A DNA stretch of 6,347 nucleotides from Burkholderia gladioli (GTDB lineage: Bacteria; Pseudomonadota; Gammaproteobacteria; Burkholderiales; Burkholderiaceae). Location: NCBI GenBank assembly GCA_009914575.1, contig WNEB01000095.1, forward strand, positions 1 to 6,347, in the 5' to 3' direction. Position 1 is the stretch's first letter. Every line of letters starts with the position of its first letter. Below are positions 1-6,221 of this stretch, piece after piece. Position numbers and translations under genes: made by a program. The notes beneath the pieces were generated by a model. The model did no database searches. It was not told the DNA's origin and saw nothing but the letters and a program-made list of their open reading frames with translations.

Positions 1-315
1 CTGCACGCAGTGCTATTCCTTCGATTCCGCCACGCGAGGGTGCCGCTCATTGGCCAGCGGATATGCCCGGTGCGGCGTGGCGTAATGGCGCGGTTGATGC
101 AATTGCCCGTGACGGTCGTCGAGAATGTAAGCAAGACAGTGGCTACCACCGGCGATCGCTTGCCGAGAATGCGATGTATCGGTTCAAGACCCTCACCGGC
201 AACTGTCTCTGGGCGCGTCACATCGACTCGCAGGCGACCGAGGTCTCCGTTCGCGTCGGCGTCATCAACCGTATGGCGGGCCTCGCTCGTCCGCAAATCC
301 GTTCGTATCGCCTGA
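1..315 (+). pseudogene. IS5/IS4-type transposase, C-terminal part, frameshifted near its end
   Basis: This is the C-terminal end of a DDE transposase; its start lies before the window. In the frame beginning at base 3 the protein is open and carries the Y-(2)-R-(3)-E-(6)-K signature of the IS4/IS5 group: Tyr at 144-146, Arg at 153-155, the catalytic Glu at 165-167 and Lys at 186-188, within GYHRRSLAENAMYRFK. The following stretch, TGNCLWARHIDSQATEV and INRMAGLARPQ, is the typical tail of this IS group as I remember it. Related proteins end in SVRIA, and this ending is present here only in the +1 frame, at 298-315. One extra A in the AAA at 295-297 therefore breaks the reading frame. Without it the gene would stop at TGA 313-315; with it, translation runs on to about 452. 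The catalytic residues are before the shift, so an altered tail might be tolerated. Family assignment is fairly sure; the IS name is not known. Confidence 0.8.
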
Positions 316-345
316 AATTATGCCCGTCGATGCTATTGCATCCTC

Positions 346-369
346 ACACTCGATTTATGCAACAACGCC
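346..369 (-). repeat. Probable terminal inverted repeat (IRR) of the IS5-type element
   Basis: Read inward from the outside the sequence starts GGCGTTGTTGCATAAATCGA. It lies 31 bases after the transposase stop, where a terminal repeat is expected. The matching left end is not in the window, so this rests on resemblance only. Confidence 0.5.
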
Positions 370-402
370 CCCCCCAAGCTGTTGCGCATGCTCGGCGCAC
401 CG

Positions 403-428
403 AAAAAAAGCGGGCTTATGAGCCCGCT
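403..428 (-). terminator. Strong intrinsic terminator facing the minus strand
   Basis: A perfect 8-bp stem, AGCGGGCT (409-416) and AGCCCGCT (421-428), closes a four-base loop. On the minus strand it is followed by seven T (403-409), which is a textbook intrinsic terminator. On the plus strand the stem is followed by A residues, so it would not terminate that way. No minus-strand gene immediately upstream (bases 429-1093) can be recognised. The terminator may belong to a lost or very small gene, or it may insulate the IS end from readthrough of the pheC-like gene. Confidence 0.75.
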
Positions 429-468
429 AAAAACCACACGCTACGGGGTTAGCGCGAGGAGACCAAAG

Positions 469-519
469 GTGGAAGCAATCGGCATGTGCCGATCACGATT
501 CCAACAAGGATGCCCCTAA
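469..519 (+). CDS. Possible 16-residue leader peptide ORF
   Basis: A GTG at 469 follows an AGGAG (457-461) at a 7-base spacing and opens a 16-codon frame (MEAIGMCRSRFQQGCP) that stops at 519. Its end overlaps a second mini-frame (ATG 510, stop 534-536), whose stop in turn overlaps the GTG start of the 50-residue ORF at 533. The overlapping arrangement is what one sees where translation of a leader controls the next gene. The frames are so short that chance is a real alternative. Confidence 0.2.
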   Translation: MEAIGMCRSRFQQGCP

Positions 520-532
520 GAAGGGATTCGGC

Positions 533-685
533 GTGAAACCGACGATCTATTCATTGCGCATCGTATCCACTCACACGCCGCACAAGAAAGACCACATCCG
601 TGTTAAAACCGTAAGAGCCATTGTGGGCGAATTAGAGGGCCTACGCGGTAACAAAGTGTATCAGGTTGTAACTCCCGCCAAATAA
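533..685 (+). CDS. Small hypothetical protein, 50 residues
   Basis: A GTG start with AAGGG (521-525) seven bases ahead opens a frame of 50 codons ending in TAA. The product begins MKPTIYSLRIVSTHTPHKKD and ends VYQVVTPAK; it is basic and has no signal peptide, membrane segment or motif that I recognise. Its codons (TTA, AGA, GTA, ACT) are unusual for the rest of the window, and its GC is clearly lower, pointing to acquired DNA. The frame is open upstream back to 431 but has no ATG, GTG or TTG before 533. A hairpin with a short T-run begins at its last codons (674-702), which fits a single-gene unit. I do not recognise the family; phage or island origin is an inference from composition and the neighbouring IS. 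Confidence 0.35.
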   Translation: MKPTIYSLRIVSTHTPHKKDHIRVKTVRAIVGELEGLRGNKVYQVVTPAK

Positions 686-702
686 GGAGGTGCGGGATTT
701 TT
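674..702 (+). terminator. Weak intrinsic terminator after the 50-residue ORF
   Basis: CCCGC (674-678) pairs with GCGGG (692-696), and five T follow at 698-702. The stem is only five base pairs with a large loop that includes the stop codon and the AAGGAGG at 684-690, so it is weak. Its position at the end of the small ORF supports the call. Confidence 0.35.
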
Positions 703-1093
703 ACTCTTCCGAAAGGCTAAAGGCAGGGTCATTTTTACCGTCTTTCCTGAAACCGTTTGATAATTATTTTGTTTTTTCATGCGGTGCTGAATAGTCGTTC
801 CCGCACTGAACAAATCTGTAATTTGGTGTCTACGGATAATCCCTCATTTTTAGGTGGGAAACAATCCTGCCGATTGGCCAATGCATCGCTGTGGTGCGCA
901 ATCGGGGTGGCCGGGCGAGCAGGTTGCCGGTTTGCGGCAGGTTCGGGGCGGCGCTTGCGAACGTCGCAAGGCGATGGCAAGTCTTGCCGCCAGGGCACGG
1001 CCGCCGCGGGCAAGGCATAGTGCAGCCACCGCCGCCTGCGCCGTTACGTTCGCCGCGCTTCGTAAGGAACGGAAATGGAGCGCGGCGGCGCGC
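686..1093. other. Gene-free stretch; low-GC to high-GC transition
   Basis: No coding region here has support from start signal, composition and homology together. Up to about 860 the sequence is AT-rich by the standard of this window, with T-runs at 768-777 and 846-851; after about 870 it returns to the high GC of the core genes. Bases 924-988 hold three neighbouring hairpins (925-939, 954-970, 976-988). The stretch lies downstream of the pheC-like gene on the minus strand, so part of it may be that gene's 3' region. Confidence 0.6.
954..988. repeat. Two adjacent perfect inverted repeats
   Basis: CTTGCGA (954-960) and TCGCAAG (964-970) form a 7-bp stem with a three-base loop. Only five bases later GGCAAG (976-981) and CTTGCC (983-988) form a 6-bp stem around a single base. 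Both contain the word GCAAG, which recurs at 1010-1014. No T-run follows on either strand. They lie about 105-140 bases past the end of the pheC-like gene and could act as a transcript-end structure. Confidence 0.45.
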
Positions 1094-1957
1094 TCACTTC
1101 AGCCATCTGTCGGTCACAGCCTGGAATTCGCCCGTTTCGTGGGCAAGGTGCAGCCATTGATCGACGTACTGCTGAAACACCACGTCGCCGCGCGGCACCA
1201 TGTAGGCCTTCTCGCTGAACTGGAACGGCTGGTCCGGGTGCACCGAGCACAGGCCGGGGTTGAGCTTCTGCTGGAGCAGCGTTTCGGACGCGTCGGTCGC
1301 CATTACGTCGGCGTGGCCGTCGAGGATCTGGCGGAAGATCATCACGTTGTCCGGGTAGACGGTCAATTGCGCGTGCGTCAGGTATTGGCGCGCGAAGCGC
1401 TCGTTGGTGCCGCCCGGGTTCACGATCACGCGCGTGGTGGGCTGATCGATCTGATCGACGCGCTGGAAGCGCGCGGCGTCGGCGCAGCGCACGATCGGCG
1501 TCTTGCCGTCCTTGACGGTGGGCTGCGTGAAGAACGCGCGGCGTTGGCGGTCGAGCGTGGTGGAGATGCCGCCGACCGCGATGTCGCACTGCGCGACGAA
1601 ATCGTCGGTCAGCGTGCGCCAGCTCGTCTTGACGAACGTGGTTTTCACGCCGAGCGAGCGCGCGAGCGATTCGGCCAGGTCGATGTCGATGCCTTCGAAG
1701 AGGCCGTCGGGCCGGTAATACGTATAGGGCCGGTAGTCGCCCGTGGTGCAGACGCGCAGCGTGCCGCGCGCGAGCACCGCGTCGAGCCGCGACGCCGGAG
1801 CGGTCGCCGCCGGGGCCGGCGCGTCGGAAGCGGCGTCGGTGGCCGCATCTGCCGCGCCGCCGGCAAACGTGGCGAAGGCAGCCAGACGCGCGGCGACAGG
1901 AGCGAAAGCGGAAACGGCGGCAAGGCGGCGCGGGTGCGTGCGGCGGGCGGGAATCAT
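1094..1957 (-). CDS. pheC: Periplasmic cyclohexadienyl dehydratase (PheC-like, solute-binding-protein fold)
   Basis: The 287-residue product resembles Pseudomonas aeruginosa PheC over its length. PheC converts prephenate to phenylpyruvate and arogenate to phenylalanine in the periplasm. An arginine-rich start (residues 1-11) and an alanine-rich hydrophobic stretch (12-36) look like a signal peptide with cleavage near ADA-AT, followed by an Ala/Pro spacer to about 55. The mature part begins [14 protein letters not shown] and contains [10 protein letters not shown] (71-80), [15 protein letters not shown] (129-143), DGKTPI (150-155), [11 protein letters not shown] (180-190), TDASE (221-225) and [10 protein letters not shown] (249-258). 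These blocks match PheC as I remember it better than general amino-acid-binding proteins, and Glu225 aligns with the glutamate proposed as general acid in that enzyme. The ATG at 1957 is chosen because GGAG (1966-1969) lies eight bases upstream; the same frame stays open far upstream only as antisense to hemE. It is divergent from hemE. An amino-acid-binding protein is the main alternative. Confidence 0.78.
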   Translation of the reverse strand: MIPARRTHPRRLAAVSAFAPVAARLAAFATFAGGAADAATDAASDAPAPAATAPASRLDAVLARGTLRVCTTGDYRPYTYYRPDGLFEGIDIDLAESLARSLGVKTTFVKTSWRTLTDDFVAQCDIAVGGISTTLDRQRRAFFTQPTVKDGKTPIVRCADAARFQRVDQIDQPTTRVIVNPGGTNERFARQYLTHAQLTVYPDNVMIFRQILDGHADVMATDASETLLQQKLNPGLCSVHPDQPFQFSEKAYMVPRGDVVFQQYVDQWLHLAHETGEFQAVTDRWLK

Positions 1958-1965
1958 CGATCTGT

Positions 1966-1969
1966 CTCC
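1966..1969 (-). promoter_or_regulatory. Ribosome binding site that sets the pheC-like start
   Basis: On the minus strand GGAG lies eight bases before the ATG at 1957. It decides the start, since the reading frame stays open far upstream without being coding. Confidence 0.6.
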
Positions 1970-2030
1970 GGAATCGGCGCGAGGCGGCGTGCGGCGCGCA
2001 CCGCCTGCGACGGGTGTCGTATGGGGCCCG

Positions 2031-2036
2031 ATGATA
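2031..2036 (-). promoter_or_regulatory. Candidate -10 box of the pheC-like gene
   Basis: TATCAT on the minus strand, in the context CGCTATCATCGGG, lies 73 bases before the start codon. No good -35 hexamer is visible, which is common in high-GC beta-proteobacteria. The call rests on the hexamer alone. Confidence 0.35.
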
Positions 2037-2046
2037 GCGGGGCGCC

Positions 2047-2062
2047 GCCGCCTGCGGGCGGC
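2047..2062. repeat. GC-rich dyad between the two divergent promoters
   Basis: GCCGCC (2047-2052) and GGCGGC (2057-2062) are perfectly complementary around TGCG. The dyad lies between the opposed -10-like boxes, about where both -35 regions would be. It could be an operator serving both genes, or simply a feature of GC-rich DNA. Confidence 0.35.
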
Positions 2063-2067
2063 TCCGG

Positions 2068-2073
2068 TAGAAT
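2068..2073 (+). promoter_or_regulatory. Candidate -10 box of hemE
   Basis: TAGAAT lies 31 bases before the GTG start. Transcription would begin near 2080 and leave a leader of about 25 bases. The box includes the only in-frame upstream ATG (2072), so if it is the promoter that ATG cannot be the start. No clear -35 is seen. Confidence 0.4.
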
Positions 2074-2104
2074 GCCCGTTTGCCCCCGCTTCGTCGCTCA
2101 TATC

Positions 2105-3199
2105 GTGGCTCATAACCTGCTCAACGACACCTTCCTGCGCGCGCTGCGCCGCCAGCCGACCGACTACACGCCGATCTGGCTGATGCGCCAGGGCGGTCGG
2201 TACCTGCCCGAGTACAACGCGACCCGTGCGAGCGCCGGCAGCTTCCTTGGCCTCGCGAAGAACCCGGAATACGCCACCGAGGTGACGCTGCAGCCGCTCG
2301 AACGCTATCCGCTCGACGCCGCGATCCTGTTCTCCGACATCCTGACGATCCCCGATGCGATGGGCCTCGGCCTCGAATTCCTGGCCGACGAAGGGCCGAA
2401 ATTCGCGCATCCGGTGCGTACCGAAGCCGACGTCGCCAAGCTCGCCGTGCCCGACATCGGCGCGACGCTGGGCTATGTGACCGACGCCGTGCGCGAGATC
2501 CGCCGCGCGCTGACCGATGCGCAGGGCCGCCAGCGCGTGCCGCTGATCGGCTTCTCGGGCAGCCCGTGGACGCTCGCCTGCTACATGGTGGAAGGCGGCG
2601 GCTCGGACGATTTCCGCACCGTGAAGTCGATGGCCTATGCACGGCCCGACCTGATCAAGCAGATCCTTGACGTCAACGTCGACGCGGTGGCTGCCTACCT
2701 GAACGCGCAGATCGAAGCCGGCGCGCAGGCCGTGATGATCTTCGACACCTGGGGCGGCGCGCTGGCCGACGGCGCCTACCAGCGCCTGTCGCTCGATCCG
2801 ATCCGCCGCGTGGTGGCCAAGCTCAAGCGCAAGCACGACGGTGAACAGATTCCGGTCATCACCTTCACCAAGGGCGGCGGGCTGTGGCTCGAGGAGATTG
2901 CGGCCAGCGGCGTGGACGCGGTCGGCCTCGACTGGACGGTCAACCTCGACCGCGCGCGCGAGCGCGTGAACCGCTCGGTGGCGCTGCAAGGCAACCTCGA
3001 TCCGACCATCCTGTTCGCGCCGCCGGCGACGATCCGCATGGAAGCCCGCGCGGTGCTCGACAGCTACGGCAACCATCCGGGCCATATCTTCAACCTCGGC
3101 CACGGCATTTCGCAGTTCACGCCGCCCGAAAGCGTCGCGGAGCTGGTGGACGAAGTGCATCGTCATAGCCGCACCCTGCGCGCCGGTTCGCTGGGCTGA
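2105..3199 (+). CDS. hemE: Uroporphyrinogen decarboxylase HemE
   Basis: HemE removes the four acetate carboxyl groups of uroporphyrinogen III to give coproporphyrinogen III, a cytoplasmic step of haem synthesis that needs no cofactor. The 364-residue product has the expected length. It carries signature 1 at residues 23-37 ([15 protein letters not shown], with Arg28 and Arg32), Asp78 in [12 protein letters not shown], signature 2 [13 protein letters not shown] (149-161, with Tyr160), [10 protein letters not shown] (211-220) and His333 in [14 protein letters not shown]. These cover the residues known to contact substrate. Residue 30 is Gly where the family signature has Ala. GTG 2105 is chosen because Burkholderia HemE proteins begin [14 protein letters not shown]; an in-frame ATG at 2072 would add 11 residues but sits in the likely -10 box. 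No clear Shine-Dalgarno is seen. It is divergent from the pheC-like gene and ends at a hairpin (3200-3220), 472 bases before priA. Confidence 0.97.
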   Translation: MAHNLLNDTFLRALRRQPTDYTPIWLMRQGGRYLPEYNATRASAGSFLGLAKNPEYATEVTLQPLERYPLDAAILFSDILTIPDAMGLGLEFLADEGPKFAHPVRTEADVAKLAVPDIGATLGYVTDAVREIRRALTDAQGRQRVPLIGFSGSPWTLACYMVEGGGSDDFRTVKSMAYARPDLIKQILDVNVDAVAAYLNAQIEAGAQAVMIFDTWGGALADGAYQRLSLDPIRRVVAKLKRKHDGEQIPVITFTKGGGLWLEEIAASGVDAVGLDWTVNLDRARERVNRSVALQGNLDPTILFAPPATIRMEARAVLDSYGNHPGHIFNLGHGISQFTPPESVAELVDEVHRHSRTLRAGSLG

Positions 3200-3220
3200 A
3201 CGCCGCCCTCGGGGCGGCGT
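3200..3220 (+). terminator. GC hairpin directly after hemE
   Basis: Starting at the base after the stop codon, ACGCCGCCC (3200-3208) pairs with GGGCGGCGT (3212-3220) around a three-base loop, a perfect nine-base-pair stem. No T-run follows (CATCGGGG), so it may end the transcript with help from Rho, or protect the 3' end, rather than act as a classical intrinsic terminator. Confidence 0.6.
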
Positions 3221-3328
3221 CATCGGGGTTCGATCGGCAGGCCGCGATGCTGCGTCGCAGCGTGCGGCGGCCGCGCCCGCCGGCGTAATCGGGGGGGCAG
3301 GTGCCCGCCGAGCGGAACTTCCCGGCTT

Positions 3329-3341
3329 GTCAAGACTTGAC
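3329..3341. repeat. 13-base palindrome next to a DnaA box
   Basis: GTCAAGACTTGAC is a perfect inverted repeat with 6-base arms around a central A. It abuts the DnaA box at 3342. The half-site GTCAAGA recurs at 3508-3514, 17 bases before the second good DnaA box. It could be a repressor site; no regulator is identified. Confidence 0.4.
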
Positions 3342-3350
3342 TTATACACA
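3342..3350 (+). promoter_or_regulatory. DnaA box TTATACACA
   Basis: It matches the TTATNCACA consensus for binding of the replication initiator DnaA at all nine positions. Same orientation as the site at 3532. Confidence 0.55.
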
Positions 3351-3379
3351 TTTTGCTCGTGGCGGCGCGGTAGAGCGCC

Positions 3380-3388
3380 CCATCCACA
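3380..3388 (+). promoter_or_regulatory. Weak DnaA-like site CCATCCACA
   Basis: Seven of nine positions match TTATCCACA; only the first two bases differ. It lies 29 bases after the first box in the same orientation. On its own it would mean little; the neighbouring good boxes make it worth listing. Confidence 0.25.
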
Positions 3389-3531
3389 AAATGCCCATGC
3401 TATTGCGTTGAAAATCGGATAGCAGCCTTGCTGGACAAGGCTCCGCGACAGGCGGTCCGATGCCCCGAAAAGCAGCGTCCGGCACGCGGAGAAGCCAGTT
3501 TGGGACAGTCAAGATCGAGTTCTCAACAAAG

Positions 3532-3540
3532 TTATCCACA
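3532..3540 (+). promoter_or_regulatory. Consensus DnaA box TTATCCACA
   Basis: This is the exact high-affinity DnaA box, 131 bases before the priA start. Read on the other strand it is TGTGGATAACTTTGTTGA, a context like that of boxes in proteobacterial origins. Confidence 0.65.
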
Positions 3541-3557
3541 TGGCGGGGAGGCTTCCG

Positions 3558-3576
3558 CTGATTCTTAATCAGAATC
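3558..3576. repeat. AT-rich overlapping dyads upstream of priA
   Basis: CTGATT (3558-3563) and AATCAG (3567-3572) form a 6-bp inverted repeat around CTT. The overlapping GATTC (3560-3564) and GAATC (3572-3576) form an alternative pairing. The two are mutually exclusive as RNA and could equally be a protein-binding dyad. It is 18 bases after the consensus DnaA box. Confidence 0.35.
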
Positions 3577-3620
3577 CGAAACTTAGCGCCGAAAGTGATG
3601 TTTTACTTTAACTTCGCGTC

Positions 3621-3637
3621 GCCGGCCGAGAGCCGGC
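3621..3637 (+). promoter_or_regulatory. Hairpin in the presumed priA leader
   Basis: GCCGGC (3621-3626) pairs with GCCGGC (3632-3637) around CGAGA, within a direct repeat GCCGGCCG (3621-3628 and 3632-3639). It lies 34 bases before the priA start and would fold in the mRNA leader if transcription starts upstream of it. Confidence 0.35.
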
Positions 3638-3671
3638 CGTCAATCGCGCCGTCAGGCACGCCGGGCGGCCG

Positions 3672-5924
<2,253 letters not shown>

Positions 5925-6120
5925 CCGAAGCGCGCCGCCGACCGCAATCGCGATGCCGTCGGTGCGCTGCCGCACGCGAATCGGCTCGCCGACGCCGGAA
6001 AACAGCGCCGACCGACATGCCTCGAAGTGGTGCAACCGCCCGTCCGACCGGCCGGTTTCCCGTCGCGCCTGCTTGCCGGAACGGTTGCGAATGCAATCGC
6101 CGCGCAGGTGGCCGGCAGGC
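5925..6120. other. Gap between priA and the right-hand insertion element
   Basis: No gene can be supported. Frames are open on both strands, as expected at this GC content, and none has a start signal or a family I recognise. On the minus strand the reading that contains LFSGVGEPIRVRQRTDG (about 5963-6013) looks somewhat protein-like and could be the tail of a convergent gene cut by the element at about 6121, but it runs on into priA antisense without a stop. A palindrome ACCGGCCGGT lies at 6047-6056. Confidence 0.4.
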
Positions 6121-6150
6121 GGTGTCCCAAACGTAGTTGAAGGTTGAAGG

Positions 6151-6219
6151 CGGCGGTTCCCGTAGGAATCCGAGAGAATCGGGTTTCCAGGACCAACCTC
6201 CCGAATAGGAGAACCGCCG
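6151..6219 (+). promoter_or_regulatory. Structured leader that can cover the transposase ribosome binding site
   Basis: CGGCGGTTC (6151-6159) is perfectly complementary to GAACCGCCG (6211-6219), and the helix can extend by one more pair past a mismatch. Inside it a second hairpin forms from GGAA and CCGA (6165-6173) with TCGG and TTCC (6179-6188), with one G-T pair and a bulge. The outer helix takes in most of the AGGAG (6207-6211) that serves the ATG at 6222. In this fold, translation from a long transcript would be blocked. Confidence 0.45.
6207..6211 (+). promoter_or_regulatory. Ribosome binding site AGGAG of the partial ORF
   Basis: AGGAG lies ten bases before the ATG at 6222 and sets this start. 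It sits in the 3' arm of the leader helix. Confidence 0.55.
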
Positions 6220-6221
6220 AA

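Larger units (their letters stand above)
1..369 (+). mobile_element. Insertion sequence of the IS5 type, right-hand end
   Basis: The transposase tail is followed by about 30 non-coding bases and then by a sequence (about 346-369) that, read from outside, begins GGCGTTGTTGCATAAATCGA. Ends of this form are familiar to me from beta-proteobacterial IS5-group elements, so I take it as the right terminal inverted repeat. The left end is outside the window, so the inverted repeat cannot be confirmed by pairing. The outer tip merges with a run of eight C (368-375), which makes the exact end and any target duplication unreadable. Confidence 0.6.
3221..3671. other. Gene-free hemE-priA gap with DnaA boxes and dyads
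   Basis: I see no convincing gene here. The only sizeable frame (65 codons, minus strand, 3342-3539) begins and ends inside the two DnaA boxes and has no protein features. The gap holds a 13-base palindrome (3329-3341), three DnaA-type sites (3342-3350, 3380-3388, 3532-3540), an AT-rich dyad (3558-3576) and a GC hairpin (3621-3637) just before priA. GC is lower between 3330 and 3615 than in the flanking genes. The priA promoter must lie here, but I cannot place it with confidence. Confidence 0.6.

Noticed and set aside
181..195. GGTTCAAGACC resembling a tRNA T-arm.
   Set aside because: It lies inside the transposase coding sequence, and no acceptor or anticodon stem can be formed around it.
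690..794. 34-residue frame from GTG 690 (MRDFYSSERLKAG...).
   Set aside because: The AAGGAGG directly abuts the start with no spacing, and a hairpin with a T-run overlaps it; too weak to call.
757..1020. Plus-strand frame starting MIIILFF, resembling a membrane start.
   Set aside because: No ribosome binding site, only a few hydrophobic residues from a T-run, then a composition switch at the low-GC/high-GC border.
854..2104. Plus-strand frame in phase with hemE, giving a 417-residue N-terminal extension.
   Set aside because: It is antisense to the pheC-like gene, low in complexity, and HemE of normal length starts at 2105.
1958..3349. Very long minus-strand open frame running antisense through hemE into the pheC-like gene.
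   Set aside because: It is the antisense of hemE, kept open by high GC. The real gene starts at 1957, where a ribosome binding site and signal peptide appear.
3342..3539. 65-codon minus-strand frame in the hemE-priA gap.
   Set aside because: Starts with the GTG of one DnaA box and stops in the TAA of the other; no ribosome binding site and no recognisable protein.
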